Source: Algoriphagus boseongensis (GTDB taxonomy: Bacteria; Bacteroidota; Bacteroidia; Cytophagales; Cyclobacteriaceae). Taken from it: a DNA stretch of 64,000 nucleotides. Made by a program: the position numbers and the translations under genes. The stretch spans positions 1 to 64,000 of the forward strand of contig NZ_SNYF01000010.1 in the NCBI RefSeq assembly GCF_004362805.1. Direction: 5' to 3'. Positions 34,451 through 44,586 of the stretch are shown here, one piece after another (the first letter of the stretch is position 1; the number at the start of each line of letters is the position of its first letter). A model generated the notes under the pieces. The model saw only the letters and a list, made by a program, of their open reading frames with translations, made no database searches and was not told the DNA's origin.

Positions 34451-36019
34451 CTATTCCTCATTCATAAACCAAACTTGTTTCCATTCTCCTTCGAAAGAAT
34501 CATTGGACTGTGGAATCCCGGGAGTGCTTCTCCCTTCCTGAATATAACGGATCAAAGTTTGCTTCAATTCCAGAACCTTTTCCTTTTCTTCCGCTTCCAG
34601 ATTTTTTGCCTCTCCTGGATCAATGGCCAAATTATAAAGTTGGACTTCTGGGAGATCAGCTTCGGCAGGATCACCAGGCCTTGGAAAACTCCAGCCTCCA
34701 GAACCTTTGGCAAGAATCAGTTTCCAATCTCCTTTTCGAATTGCAAAGCTTCCATCCACCGAGTGGAAAACTGTGGCTTCCCGAAACCCATTAGGTTGAT
34801 TTTCTGAATTAAAAAGAGGAAGCAAAGAATAGCTATCCTCTCCTTCATGATCCGAAATTGAATAATCAACTATCTCTGCAACTGTAGCAAAAAAGTCAAT
34901 CAATGAGATGGTTTCATTTCTTGAAGAGCCCGCTTTAATTTTTGAAGGCCATTTGGCTATGAAAGGAACCCGATGCCCACCCTCGTAGATATCAGCTTTA
35001 TGCCCTCTGAAATGAGCACTGGGATAATGTCCCATTTCAACCAACTTGTTAAAACCTGCTGCAGGAGCACACCCATTGTCGCTTGAAAAAATAACCAAGG
35101 TGTTTTCTTCTATACCAGCTGCCTTCAAGGCCTGATTGACTTGACCTATGTAATCATCAATCATGAGGACAAAATCGGCATAAGGAAGTAGCCCACTTTT
35201 TCCTTGCCAGGCTTCACTAGGAAGAATAGGAGTGTGAGGAGAGGGTAATGCCAAGTAAAGGAAAAATGGTTCTTCCTCTTTTGATTGATTTTCTATGTAT
35301 TGAATAGCTCTCGTAAAAAAGTTTGGGGTAACCTCCTCGTGGATAAAATCAGGGGAAGTTGGCCCTTTTCTCCACCAGGAATATTCTCCTTCATCAATTG
35401 TAACTCTGTCAGGTTCTTGGGTTACTTTCCCATTTTCTACATAGACATATGGCGCCATGTCCAGGGAAGCAGGAAGCGCATAGCTGTACTCAAATCCCAA
35501 GGTATTGGGGCCATTTTGGACAGGTTTGGAGAAATCTACCAAATCATAATTAACAGATTCCCCAGCTCCGATTTGACTTATGGAATCCACCTTTAAGGCC
35601 CAATCCAAGCCTAAATGCCATTTTCCGACAAAAGCGGTTTGGTACCCTTTTGACTTCAGGAGAGAGGCAACTGTAGTTCTTTCTTTTGGAATCAAGGCCA
35701 TGGATTCTCCTGTTAAAACACCTTTTTTCAAGCTACTCCTCCAATTGTATCTTCCAGTCAGCAGGGCATATCTAGAAGGAGTACAAACTGCGGAAGTGGT
35801 GTGGGCATCAGTAAATATCATCCCTTCCTTTACCAATTGGTCCAGGTGTGGGGTTCGAATTTTACTTCCGGGATTAAAGGCTTTCAAGTCTCCATAGCCC
35901 ATATCATCGGCAAGAATAAAGATGATATTGGGTTTCTTTTCCTCCTTTGGCTTTGAGGAACAGGAGGGAAAAAGTAATCCAATTCCAAACAGGAAAATCA
36001 GTAAGGATAAATTCTTCAT
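34451..36019 (-). CDS. Sulfatase (arylsulfatase A type), lipoprotein
   Basis: This 522-residue protein has a lipoprotein signal (LFPSC; C20) and the sulfatase motif TTSAVCTPSRYALLTGR, in which C79 is the residue turned into formylglycine (CxPxR). IIFILADDMGYGD holds metal-binding aspartates, VGKWHLG a catalytic lysine/histidine, and IFSSDNGCAP further metal ligands. No maturase or carbohydrate-sulfatase cluster is next to it, so the sulfated substrate is unknown. It would act in the periplasm or at the surface. Confidence 0.93.
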   Translation of the reverse strand: MKNLSLLIFLFGIGLLFPSCSSKPKEEKKPNIIFILADDMGYGDLKAFNPGSKIRTPHLDQLVKEGMIFTDAHTTSAVCTPSRYALLTGRYNWRSSLKKGVLTGESMALIPKERTTVASLLKSKGYQTAFVGKWHLGLDWALKVDSISQIGAGESVNYDLVDFSKPVQNGPNTLGFEYSYALPASLDMAPYVYVENGKVTQEPDRVTIDEGEYSWWRKGPTSPDFIHEEVTPNFFTRAIQYIENQSKEEEPFFLYLALPSPHTPILPSEAWQGKSGLLPYADFVLMIDDYIGQVNQALKAAGIEENTLVIFSSDNGCAPAAGFNKLVEMGHYPSAHFRGHKADIYEGGHRVPFIAKWPSKIKAGSSRNETISLIDFFATVAEIVDYSISDHEGEDSYSLLPLFNSENQPNGFREATVFHSVDGSFAIRKGDWKLILAKGSGGWSFPRPGDPAEADLPEVQLYNLAIDPGEAKNLEAEEKEKVLELKQTLIRYIQEGRSTPGIPQSNDSFEGEWKQVWFMNEE

Positions 36020-36081
36020 GGCCAGGGTCTTTTGTATCCAATTAAACTAGCCATTAAAACGGAAATAATAAATCAGGTAAA

Positions 36082-36112
36082 ATAAAAAACCACAGCCTTT
36101 AGAGCTGTGGTT
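36082..36112 (-). terminator. Rho-independent terminator of the ATP synthase operon
   Basis: Read on the minus strand the 9-bp stem AACCACAGC/GCTGTGGTT with a seven-base loop is followed by a T-rich tract. It lies 22 bases after the atpG stop codon. Confidence 0.85.
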
Positions 36113-36133
36113 CTGAATTTGGATCTATTGTGA

Positions 36134-37006
36134 TTACTTACCTCCCAAGGCATTTGCACCAGCAACGATCTCAAGGATTTCGTTGGTAATCGCCGCCTGA
36201 CGGGTTCTATTGTACATCAATTTCAATTCCTTCAACAATTCACCGGCATTTTCAGTAGCCTTATCCATGGCAGTCATTCGAGCACCATGCTCAGAGGCAT
36301 TACTTTCCAAAACCGCTTTATAAAACTGAATTTTCAGGGAAGTAGGAACTAGTTCCTCGATGATATAAGCTCTGGATGGTTCCAAGATATAATCAGTTTC
36401 TGCAGTTTTAACTTCAGAAGATTCGCTTGGAGCCATTGGAAGAAACTGCTCAGTTCGTACGATTTGGGTAGCAACGTTTTTGAATTCGTTGAAAACCAAG
36501 AATACCTGATCATATTCTCCAGCCACGAAACTGTTCATCACGTATTCTGCAGCCTCACGAACGGTATCAAAAGTCAAATTTTGGAAAACACCATAGTAAG
36601 AATTCACCAAGGTAAAGGATGACTTTTTGTAGTATTCAAAAGACTTTTTGCCCAAAGGAAGGATACTTACCTCAGCTTCAGCAAACTGACCTTTTATCGC
36701 AGCATTGGTAGCTTTGATAATGTTTGTGTTGAAAGCTCCGCATAGTCCCTTGTCAGAAGTAATCGGAACAAGGAGAACTTTTTTGGTTTCTCTTTTAGTA
36801 GCATAAACAATGTCAGCAGCTCCTTCAGCAGAAGCGGAGACGTTGTTTAGGATGGTAGTCAACTTTTGGGAATAAGGACGCATTTGGACGATTTTGTCCT
36901 GCGCTCTTCTCAATTTAGCAGCAGAAACCATTTTCATGGCTTTCGTGATCTGCTGGGTAGACATGACCGAGTTGATCCTTTGCTTTACTTCCTTTAGGTT
37001 AGCCAT
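36134..37006 (-). CDS. atpG: ATP synthase subunit gamma
   Basis: This 290-residue protein is the central rotor stalk of F1. The N-terminus NLKEVKQRINSVMSTQQITKAMKMVSAAKLRRAQ and the C-terminus AMDKATENAGELLKELKLMYNRTRQAAITNEILEIVAGANAL are the conserved coiled-coil ends. SDKGLCGAFNTNI is also typical. It is the last gene of the operon, followed by a strong terminator, with no atpD or atpC after it. Confidence 0.97.
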   Translation of the reverse strand: MANLKEVKQRINSVMSTQQITKAMKMVSAAKLRRAQDKIVQMRPYSQKLTTILNNVSASAEGAADIVYATKRETKKVLLVPITSDKGLCGAFNTNIIKATNAAIKGQFAEAEVSILPLGKKSFEYYKKSSFTLVNSYYGVFQNLTFDTVREAAEYVMNSFVAGEYDQVFLVFNEFKNVATQIVRTEQFLPMAPSESSEVKTAETDYILEPSRAYIIEELVPTSLKIQFYKAVLESNASEHGARMTAMDKATENAGELLKELKLMYNRTRQAAITNEILEIVAGANALGGK

Positions 37007-37068
37007 CAGAGATTGCTTTGTACTTTATATGATTCCGGCAGGTCAAATCCTGCCGGGAATAAAATCAA

Positions 37069-38646
37069 TTACTTTGCGTATTTAGGGGAAAGTTCTGCAG
37101 CTACAGTAGCCAAGATTTTTCCAGCTCCATCAATATCACCTTTGAGGATCAATTGAAGTGCTTCTGGATATGAAGCATCCAAAAGAGTGTAGAATTCTTT
37201 TTCGAAAGCTCTAGCCTTTTCTACAGGAACGCTATCCATCAAACCTCTCGTAGAAGCATAAATGATAGCTACCTGATGTGCCACGGAAACTGGAGCGTAT
37301 TGAGGCTGCTTCAAAATTTCCTGGTTACGACGACCTCTTTCGATAGTACGCTTGGTAGATGCATCAAGATCAGAACCGAACTTAGCGAAAGCTTCCAATT
37401 CACGGAACTGAGCCTGATCCAACTTCAAGGTACCAGCTACTTTCTTCATGGACTTGATCTGTGCGTTACCCCCTACTCGAGATACAGAGATACCTACGTT
37501 GATCGCAGGACGGATACCTGAGTTGAACAAGTTAGTTTCCAAGAAGATCTGACCGTCAGTAATGGAAATTACGTTGGTTGGGATGTAAGCAGAAACGTCA
37601 CCAGCTTGAGTTTCGATGATCGGAAGAGCGGTCAATGAACCTCCACCTTTTACCAAAGGCTTAATAGACTCAGGAAGATCATTCATCTGCTGCGCGATGA
37701 CATCAGACTTGTTGATTTTCGCGGCTCTTTCCAGTAATCTTGAGTGAAGATAGAATACGTCACCTGGGTAAGCTTCACGTCCCGGAGGTCTTCTCAGTAG
37801 AAGAGAAACTTCACGGTATGCAACAGCTTGCTTAGAAAGGTCATCATAGACTACCAGTGCAGGACGTCCGGTATCTCTGAAGAATTCTCCAATAGCAGCA
37901 CCAGTAAATGGAGCGAAGAACTGCATTGGAGCAGGATCAGCAGCAGAAGCTGCAACAATTACAGTATAAGGAAGTGCACCACCTTTTTCCAAAGCAGCAA
38001 CAACTCCAGCAACGGTAGAAGCCTTTTGACCTATCGCAACATAAATACAGAATACAGGCTCGCCTCTATCGTAAAATTCTTTTTGGTTGATGATAGTATC
38101 GATAACTACTGCGGTCTTACCTGTCTGACGGTCACCGATTACCAATTCTCTTTGTCCTCTTCCGATCGGAATCATCGCGTCAATTGACTTGATACCAGTT
38201 TGAAGAGGTTCTGTTACTGGCTGACGATAGATTACCCCAGGAGCTTTTCTTTCCAAAGGCATCTCGTAAAGGTCACCAGCAATAGGGCCTTTACCGTCGA
38301 TTGGGTTACCCAAAGTATCGACAACACGGCCAAGCATACCTTCACCTACTTGGATAGAAGCAATTTTCTTGGTTCTTTTTACGGTGTCGCCTTCTTTGAT
38401 TTCTTTAGAGTCTCCAAAAAGAACGGCACCTACGTTATCCTCTTCGAGGTTAAGCACCATTGCTTTAAGACCATTGTCAAACTCTAGCAATTCACCAGCC
38501 TGAGCCTTGGAAAGTCCATAGATACGCGCAACACCATCCCCTACTTGGAGGACTGTTCCCACTTCTTCTAGTTCGGCTTCGGTTCTGGCACCGGAGAGTT
38601 GTTCTCTCAAGATGGCCGAAACTTCATCAGGTCTTACTTCTGCCAT
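37069..38646 (-). CDS. atpA: ATP synthase subunit alpha
   Basis: This 525-residue F1 subunit has the Walker A motif GDRQTGKT (171-178), the [45 protein letters not shown] stretch, and the [18 protein letters not shown] signature. It binds nucleotide non-catalytically and partners the beta subunit, encoded elsewhere. The length is normal for the family. It sits between atpH and atpG. Confidence 0.98.
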   Translation of the reverse strand: MAEVRPDEVSAILREQLSGARTEAELEEVGTVLQVGDGVARIYGLSKAQAGELLEFDNGLKAMVLNLEEDNVGAVLFGDSKEIKEGDTVKRTKKIASIQVGEGMLGRVVDTLGNPIDGKGPIAGDLYEMPLERKAPGVIYRQPVTEPLQTGIKSIDAMIPIGRGQRELVIGDRQTGKTAVVIDTIINQKEFYDRGEPVFCIYVAIGQKASTVAGVVAALEKGGALPYTVIVAASAADPAPMQFFAPFTGAAIGEFFRDTGRPALVVYDDLSKQAVAYREVSLLLRRPPGREAYPGDVFYLHSRLLERAAKINKSDVIAQQMNDLPESIKPLVKGGGSLTALPIIETQAGDVSAYIPTNVISITDGQIFLETNLFNSGIRPAINVGISVSRVGGNAQIKSMKKVAGTLKLDQAQFRELEAFAKFGSDLDASTKRTIERGRRNQEILKQPQYAPVSVAHQVAIIYASTRGLMDSVPVEKARAFEKEFYTLLDASYPEALQLILKGDIDGAGKILATVAAELSPKYAK

Positions 38647-38671
38647 GATATGATACGATTAGATATATTCG

Positions 38672-39232
38672 TTAAAACTGTTTTTCGTAATGATTTTGAG
38701 TAAACTGAACGCGGAGTGCTTTCAACTTACTGCTCAAAGATTCGTCTAATTGACGATCGTTAACTTTGAGAACGAATCCACCAATGATTGACGGATTGAC
38801 CTTCTCTACTAATTGAACTTCCTTCATTCCGGTAATTTCTTTCACCAAGGCTACAAATTGCTTTTTCTGCTCAGCATCAATTGCGATTGTAGTAGTCAAT
38901 TCAGCTACCTGGATTGATTTGAATTTGTTGTATTGAAATACAAATTCGCTTGCGATGTCCATCAAAACGCCTTCCCTGTTTTTTCTGGATACGATCTCGA
39001 AGAAAGTTGAAGTAAGCTTGGAGGAACCATTTGCGAATAAAGCTTTCAAAACTTTAAGCTTTTTTTCAGAGGATACCACTGGGTTGCCCATCAGGAGAAC
39101 TAATTCTCTGCTGGATTTAGCCATTTCTTCCAAGGCTTTGAAATCTGCAAATACCTCCTCCAATTGACCTTGTTCGATGGCCAATTCCAAAATTGATTTG
39201 GCATAGCGGGAGGCTACTCTATGATTGGACAT
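38672..39232 (-). CDS. atpH: ATP synthase subunit delta (OSCP)
   Basis: This 186-residue protein joins F1 to the peripheral stalk. It begins HRVASRYAKSILELAIEQGQ, and its C-terminal half contains PSIIGGFVLKVNDRQLDESLSSKLKALR, the OSCP signature. Length and position between atpF and atpA are standard. Confidence 0.95.
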   Translation of the reverse strand: MSNHRVASRYAKSILELAIEQGQLEEVFADFKALEEMAKSSRELVLLMGNPVVSSEKKLKVLKALFANGSSKLTSTFFEIVSRKNREGVLMDIASEFVFQYNKFKSIQVAELTTTIAIDAEQKKQFVALVKEITGMKEVQLVEKVNPSIIGGFVLKVNDRQLDESLSSKLKALRVQFTQNHYEKQF

Positions 39233-39238
39233 GGAGGA

Positions 39239-39733
39239 TTAGTTAAGCTTTACGTCTTTCACGAATTCGTCGATCAACTCTTTCTGAGCCTTGTCAGAAG
39301 ACAAATTCTTTCTCAATAATTTCTCTGTTACCTCAAGAGTCAAAATAGCCACTTGATTTTTCACTTCAGCCAAAGCAGCTTTTTTCTCAGTCTCGATTAC
39401 GGCTTTAGCGTTTTCGATTTGCTGAGCAGCAACTTTAGAAGCTTCGTTTTTAGCATCCTCAATCATCTTGACAGAAGCATCTTGTGCTTTCTTCAAAATG
39501 ATGTCTCTTTCTAATCTTGCTTCTTGCAAAAGCTTTTCATTCTCAGCTTTCAAGCTAGCCATTTCATTTCTGGCCTGTTCTGCTGCTTTAAGAGAATTTT
39601 CGATGCTAGTCTCCCGCTCTTCCAGTGCTGCAAGCATAGGCTTCCAAGCAAATTTGATCAGGATAAATAGCAAACCGAGGAAGCCAAATAGCTGCCAGAA
39701 AATGAGACCGGAACTCGGAGTAATCAAATCCAT
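39239..39733 (-). CDS. atpF: ATP synthase subunit b
   Basis: This 164-residue protein has one N-terminal helix (LIFWQLFGFLGLLFILIKFAW) followed by a long coiled coil rich in Ala, Glu and Lys that forms the peripheral stalk. It starts just after atpE and lies six bases before atpH. Length and pattern are usual. Confidence 0.95.
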   Translation of the reverse strand: MDLITPSSGLIFWQLFGFLGLLFILIKFAWKPMLAALEERETSIENSLKAAEQARNEMASLKAENEKLLQEARLERDIILKKAQDASVKMIEDAKNEASKVAAQQIENAKAVIETEKKAALAEVKNQVAILTLEVTEKLLRKNLSSDKAQKELIDEFVKDVKLN

Positions 39734-39814
39734 GATATAAGATTTATTTCAGATTGTTCAATAAAAACAGAAAGAAAAGGGAAAGGCCTAGCGCCAATCC
39801 CTTTCCATTTTTGA

Positions 39815-40072
39815 TTAGCTGATACCTGCGATATTCAAGGCGATCAGCAAACAGATTACCGCTGCGAACAGGGAAACTACTTCGATCAAAGCTGCGATGA
39901 TCAACATTGCACCTTGGATCTTACCAGCAGCTTCAGGCTGACGAGCAATAGATTCCATTGCTTGACCACCGATTCTACCGATGCCAAGGCCTGCGCCAAT
40001 CGCAACAATACCAGCACCGATACCTGCTCCCATTAGAGCATAACCAGCAGTCAACAAGATAGACATTAACAT
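39815..40072 (-). CDS. atpE: ATP synthase subunit c
   Basis: The ATG at 40072 gives an 85-residue two-helix proteolipid. A TTG at 40099 would add nine residues, and a second ATG at 40066 is also possible. The first helix is Gly-rich (GAGIGAGIVAIGAGLGIGRIGG), the polar loop is ARQPEA, and the second helix carries the essential carboxylate E64 in IIAALIEVVSLFAAV. No sodium-binding pattern is evident, so proton coupling is the simpler reading. Confidence 0.93.
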   Translation of the reverse strand: MLMSILLTAGYALMGAGIGAGIVAIGAGLGIGRIGGQAMESIARQPEAAGKIQGAMLIIAALIEVVSLFAAVICLLIALNIAGIS

Positions 40073-40111
40073 AGGAGTTGTATTTATATAATTGAACAAA
40101 GAAATTTCTAA

Positions 40112-41140
40112 TTAATGATGATCATCATGTGCATGTTCTGCAACAGCCGAACCGATGTACATCGCTGTGAAAAGCGTAAATACATAAGCCTGAATCGTAG
40201 CTACAAGCAATTCGATGATATTAATAAAGGTCACCATCAAAGTACTCACTACGCCGATAGCGTAAGATTCAAAGATGAAAACCAAAGCAATAAAGCCCAA
40301 GATTACAATGTGACCTGCGGTGATCGCCACGAAAAGTCGGACCATCAAGGCAAATGGCTTGGTAAACAAACCAATGATTTCTACCGGCACAATGATCAAC
40401 AACATTGGAATCGGAACTCCAGGAGTCATGAATACGTGCTTCCAGTAATCCTTATTTCCATTGATATTGGTCAAGATGAAAGTGAGGATGGCAAGAGTGA
40501 AGGTGATACCGATATTACCTGTCATGTTGGCTGCACCAGGCATCAAGCCTAAGAGGTTACCAAACCAAATGAACAAGAATAAAGTCAACAGGTAAGGCAC
40601 AAACTTCTTGTACTTTGGACCAATAGACTTGTGAGCAATCTCATCTCTTACGAAAATCACAATTGGCTCGATCAAGGAAGCTGCACCTTTTGGAGCTGCA
40701 GAACCATTTTTCTTGTAATGACTAGCCGCTGAAAGAGCAACCCAAGCCAAAAGAATCATGACGATGAACATCATGACCACATTTTTTGTGATGGAAAACT
40801 CGATGAAACTTGCTCCATCTACTCTTCCCAAATGATCATGCTCATCTATAAAATACCCTTCATAAGCATATTCCTCACCAAATGCATGAGTCTCATGATT
40901 TTGAAAATTGGTAGAAGAGAAAAACTCCAAACCTCTATCAGAAGAGTAAACAATTACTGGTAAAGGGAGGGTAATATGAGTATGCCCCAAGGTCGCAAAA
41001 TGCCACTCATGTGAGTCTTTCACGTGGTGCATGATAAAGCTTGTCTTGTCTTCTTCTGATCCGGATGCAAATGTCGGATTGGAGAGCGTCAGCAAAATAG
41101 CTGAAAATAAAAGACTTAAGGCCAATAATTTACGCGTCAT
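40112..41140 (-). CDS. atpB: ATP synthase subunit a with signal peptide and N-terminal periplasmic domain
   Basis: The ATG at 41140 gives 342 residues. There is a signal peptide (LLALSLLFSAILLTLSNPTFASG), then a roughly 100-residue soluble segment, then the membrane core with FGNLLGLMPGAANMTG and the essential arginine in FALMVRLFVAITAGH. A histidine-rich tail HAHDDHH ends it. E. coli AtpB is about 270 residues, so the extra length is the exported N-terminal part, which is usual in Bacteroidota. Confidence 0.95.
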   Translation of the reverse strand: MTRKLLALSLLFSAILLTLSNPTFASGSEEDKTSFIMHHVKDSHEWHFATLGHTHITLPLPVIVYSSDRGLEFFSSTNFQNHETHAFGEEYAYEGYFIDEHDHLGRVDGASFIEFSITKNVVMMFIVMILLAWVALSAASHYKKNGSAAPKGAASLIEPIVIFVRDEIAHKSIGPKYKKFVPYLLTLFLFIWFGNLLGLMPGAANMTGNIGITFTLAILTFILTNINGNKDYWKHVFMTPGVPIPMLLIIVPVEIIGLFTKPFALMVRLFVAITAGHIVILGFIALVFIFESYAIGVVSTLMVTFINIIELLVATIQAYVFTLFTAMYIGSAVAEHAHDDHH

Positions 41141-41159
41141 CAACTCTTCTTTTTGGGGG

Positions 41160-41543
41160 CTACTTCGAAATCGGCCGCAAGTTAGACAGAAAGGCGTATA
41201 TATCAAAAACTAAGTAGAACAAAAAAATGACAAAGAAATCGGCTATAAACAAAATAATATTTTCCATTTGAGGCCAAACTTCTACTCCAATGAAGATTAA
41301 AGAACCTATTAGTCTTAATATCATTGCCAAAACAGAGATATGAAAGAAATTTTCAGGAAGTAGCTTGATCAAAAAAGTATTCAACAAATTGATCATGAAA
41401 AAGAAAGAAAAGAGGAAAATAAGGATGTGCCAAATGCGCTCGTGAATAATCCCTGGCAAAATTTGCTGCAAAATCCAGATCAAACCTGCCAAGCCGAGGG
41501 ATAGGAGAAAAAACCTGAAATGAAGATTTTTGGTAAATGCCAT
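41160..41543 (-). CDS. Four-helix membrane protein in the atp operon, AtpI-like candidate
   Basis: This 127-residue protein has four transmembrane segments (about 10-30, 38-60, 68-88 and 95-120), matching in size and topology the AtpI/UncI proteins that help assemble the c-ring. Sequence likeness is weak. It sits between atpZ and atpB with gaps of 49 and 19 bases, where an AtpI would be expected. I do not recognise a named family. An assembly factor role is inferred from place and shape only. Confidence 0.6.
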   Translation of the reverse strand: MAFTKNLHFRFFLLSLGLAGLIWILQQILPGIIHERIWHILIFLFSFFFMINLLNTFLIKLLPENFFHISVLAMILRLIGSLIFIGVEVWPQMENIILFIADFFVIFLFYLVFDIYAFLSNLRPISK

Positions 41544-41592
41544 TTTGGAAAACTTTTCACAAAAGTACTCCTTTATTTAGAAGGACATTTGC

Positions 41593-41829
41593 CTATCCAT
41601 CTCTTTTCATGGATAGCCAAAGCTGGTAAAATGCAATCCCAACCGATAAAAAACTGAAAAGCAAAAGCCAAACCGGGAACTTGAGGTCACTTTTTTGCTG
41701 TATCCACCAACCCAGCCAAGTTCCGCCACCAATGATCCCAAAAAGCTGAAAAGACAGGCCTATGTATTTAACATAAACCGGAGGGCCAGTTTCAGAATTA
41801 TTTTTTTTATCGGTCTTTTCGGGTTCCAT
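41593..41829 (-). CDS. atpZ: AtpZ/AtpI-family protein
   Basis: This 78-residue protein has two hydrophobic helices and the AtpZ pattern: YVKYIGLSFQLFGIIGGGTWLGWWIQQ then PVWLLLFSFLSVGIAFYQLW. Proteins of this family are encoded at the start of atp operons and have been linked to metal transport or c-ring assembly; the role is not settled. It leads this operon and is divergent from porW. Confidence 0.85.
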   Translation of the reverse strand: MEPEKTDKKNNSETGPPVYVKYIGLSFQLFGIIGGGTWLGWWIQQKSDLKFPVWLLLFSFLSVGIAFYQLWLSMKRDG

Positions 41830-41961
41830 CTATTCAAATTAAGGAATTTTAAGCCACCTGATACCCATTTACCTAAGCCTAATTCAATTTTAGATCGATT
41901 AGAACGTTCAATAAGTAAGTCAAAAAGGCTATTTTGGTACTCTATTTGGGTTTATTTTAAA

Positions 41962-44583
41962 ATGAGGAAAATCTCTGGCCTGTTAGCGGCCCTTTTAATT
42001 TTTGTAGCAGCCTGTTCTTCAGAAAAGAACACGTTTACCAATAGAGCCTTTCACAATTTAACTTCCCATTTCAATGCTTATTATCTGGCTGATGTGAAGA
42101 TTAAGGAAGTGGAGAATGAAGTTAGGGTTAATTATAAAGAAGACTATACGCAAGTTCTTCCAGTTTTTATTCCAATCGACTCAGCCACCATTCAGCAAAA
42201 CAAAGAAAAGCTGGATTCAGCAAGAGACCTGTCTTCAAAGGCTATCGAATGGCATAGAATCTCCAAATGGGTAGATGACAGTTATTTTCTTTTGGGAAAA
42301 ATCGATTACATCCAAGCCCATCAGGACGATGCCCAAAACGCATTCAAGTATGTAAACAGCACCAGCAAGGACAAAGATCTTCGGCACCAAGCTCTAATCA
42401 GTCTTTTACGCCTATATATCGATAGAGGAGAAAATGAAAATGCCAACTTCACTATTGATTACTTATCCAAAGAATCAGGGATCAATGACGAAAACAGATA
42501 CGAGCTTTACCGAACTCTAGCCTATTATTACGAGGTAAGGATGGATCCTAATGGAGTGATCGGAGCTTTAGACCTAGCGCTAGAGTATGTGGATAATCCA
42601 AAAGAAAAGTCCAGGATTAATTTTATCCTTGCTCAACGATACCAAAGAGAAGGACTGGATGCCTTGGCGTATGACTACTACAATCGTTCCTTGGACGGGA
42701 ACCCTCCCTATGAAAGAAGTTTTTTTGCAACACTTTATGCGCAACAGGTAGCAGAACTTAATGCTTCCAAAGATTTAAGACGGGTCCGAAATTACTACGA
42801 TAACCTGTACACCGACAGCAAAAACAAGGATCTTAAAGATGTCGTGGTTTATGAGCGAGCACTTTTTGAAGAAAAACAAGGAGACATCCCATTGACTTTG
42901 GACCTTCTTCATCAGGCAGCTAAAGAGCCGGGAAGCAATCCAAGAATCAAAGGATACATTTATCAAAAGCTGGCAGAAATTAATCTGGAAGAATTCAAAG
43001 ATTATAGGGCCACCAAATATTATCTGGACAGCGCCTTAACTTTTATCAAAAAAGACGATCCAATAGCCCTAGAGATTCAAAGCCGAAAAGTAACTCTGGA
43101 TCAATTTGTCTTTCACCAAGAGCGGATCGAACTCAATGATAGTTTAATCTTTTTGGCCTCTAAGTCTCCTGAAGAGCAAGAGGCTTTTGCTTTGGCATTT
43201 ATAAAAAGTGAGGAAGAAAGACTGATTCGTGAGGCTTCCAATCAGGAACAGCCAAAGAATAGCAATATTTTCAACAACCTACTGGCCTTTAGCGGAAGAG
43301 AAACAGGATCAAGTTTTTATTTTGACAATGGAGCTGCAATGCAACAGGGTGCTATTGAATTTAACCGGAATTGGGGTAACAGACCACTTCAGGATAACTG
43401 GAGAAGAAGATCTGCCATTTTCCAAACTTCGGGTCAGACTGGTGCTCCGGTTGCTTCTATAGATTCCACTTCTCAACAGGAGAATTCAATCCTGGCATCC
43501 TTACCTACTCTGGAAAATATTTTAACAAAAATCCCGAATTCACCGGAATCTCTAAATCAACTGAACCAGGAATTAGAAGAATCTTATTTTGAATTGGGGA
43601 AATTATTGTATTTCGAATTGAATGAGCCTTTAATGAGTATTGATAACCTGGAGACTCTCATTCGAACTTATCCCAATTCCTCCAAAAAGCCAGAGGCCTA
43701 CTATTTACTTTATCTGGGTCAAAAAGATACCGGGGGAAATTTTCAGCAATATGTATCCAGACTCAATCGCGAATTTCCCGAATCCCAATACACATATTCG
43801 GTGAACAACCCTGATGCGGCTTCTGGAAATTTGGCTGCTGTAGAATCCTCCAAAGGCTATGAGCAAGCTTACAACGCCTATTATTCTGGAAATTATTCCT
43901 TGGCAAGTCAGCTGATCAGATCTACTTTGGAACAATATCCACTTACCAGAAATACCGAGAAACTATTGCTTCTGGATATTATGGTTAGTGGGAAAACTGA
44001 ATCCAGAGAAAGATATCGAGGACGATTGGAAGCTTATATCGAAAATACCAAGGACGAACAGCTGGTCACTTTGGCAAGAAATATGCTCCAACCTTTGCTC
44101 TCCGAAGAGGAATTAGCAGCCCTTAATGCTGATAAATTGGCAAAAGTGGATTCTTCAGCAATGCAGGCAGAAAATGTCAAGGAGTCAACAGGAAGACAAA
44201 TTCCAGAAAACACTCCATACAAAGTAAATGAAGCCCAAACCCATATCTTTGTGATCGGATTGACTCCTGATGAACTTGAAAAGGCTAAAAATTTGTTGGG
44301 TGATTTAGAAAACTTCCACTCAGCTAATTTCAAGAATTCACGATTGAGAACAGGTAATATGAACATGGGAGCTCAGCAACCCATCTTCATCATCAGTCCG
44401 TTTACCAATTCTGAATCAGCACTAGACTACTACAAAAAATTCATCTCGGATTTCAAATCTGAAGGAATGCAAGATGAGGTAAAAAAGAAATCCTTCTTTA
44501 TTTCTATTGAAAATTTCCAAATCCTGAACAAAACCAAAAATGTGGAAGAGTATTTGACATTCTTCCGCAGCTTGTATCTCTAA
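41962..44583 (+). CDS. porW: Type IX secretion lipoprotein PorW/SprE (tetratricopeptide)
   Basis: The ATG at 41962 gives 873 residues. A lipoprotein signal (MRKISGLLAALLIFVAAC) is followed by helical repeat regions like tetratricopeptides over roughly residues 60-400. The middle stretch SFYFDNGAAMQQGAIEFNRNWGNRPLQDNWRR is a recognisable SprE/PorW hallmark. SprE is needed for gliding and PorW for PorN-linked secretion in other Bacteroidota. A longer ORF starting at 41695 would overlap atpZ on the other strand and lacks the signal at its end. Three bases separate it from the penicillin-binding protein gene. Confidence 0.87.
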   Translation: MRKISGLLAALLIFVAACSSEKNTFTNRAFHNLTSHFNAYYLADVKIKEVENEVRVNYKEDYTQVLPVFIPIDSATIQQNKEKLDSARDLSSKAIEWHRISKWVDDSYFLLGKIDYIQAHQDDAQNAFKYVNSTSKDKDLRHQALISLLRLYIDRGENENANFTIDYLSKESGINDENRYELYRTLAYYYEVRMDPNGVIGALDLALEYVDNPKEKSRINFILAQRYQREGLDALAYDYYNRSLDGNPPYERSFFATLYAQQVAELNASKDLRRVRNYYDNLYTDSKNKDLKDVVVYERALFEEKQGDIPLTLDLLHQAAKEPGSNPRIKGYIYQKLAEINLEEFKDYRATKYYLDSALTFIKKDDPIALEIQSRKVTLDQFVFHQERIELNDSLIFLASKSPEEQEAFALAFIKSEEERLIREASNQEQPKNSNIFNNLLAFSGRETGSSFYFDNGAAMQQGAIEFNRNWGNRPLQDNWRRRSAIFQTSGQTGAPVASIDSTSQQENSILASLPTLENILTKIPNSPESLNQLNQELEESYFELGKLLYFELNEPLMSIDNLETLIRTYPNSSKKPEAYYLLYLGQKDTGGNFQQYVSRLNREFPESQYTYSVNNPDAASGNLAAVESSKGYEQAYNAYYSGNYSLASQLIRSTLEQYPLTRNTEKLLLLDIMVSGKTESRERYRGRLEAYIENTKDEQLVTLARNMLQPLLSEEELAALNADKLAKVDSSAMQAENVKESTGRQIPENTPYKVNEAQTHIFVIGLTPDELEKAKNLLGDLENFHSANFKNSRLRTGNMNMGAQQPIFIISPFTNSESALDYYKKFISDFKSEGMQDEVKKKSFFISIENFQILNKTKNVEEYLTFFRSLYL

Positions 44584-44586
44584 TTT

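Noticed and set aside
41695..41961. N-terminal extension of porW starting at 41695
   Set aside because: The extension would run across atpZ on the other strand and put the lipoprotein signal in the middle of the protein; ATG 41962 gives a normal lipoprotein start.
42775..42966. Minus-strand frame inside porW
   Set aside because: Antisense to a strong, continuous coding region and without a domain.
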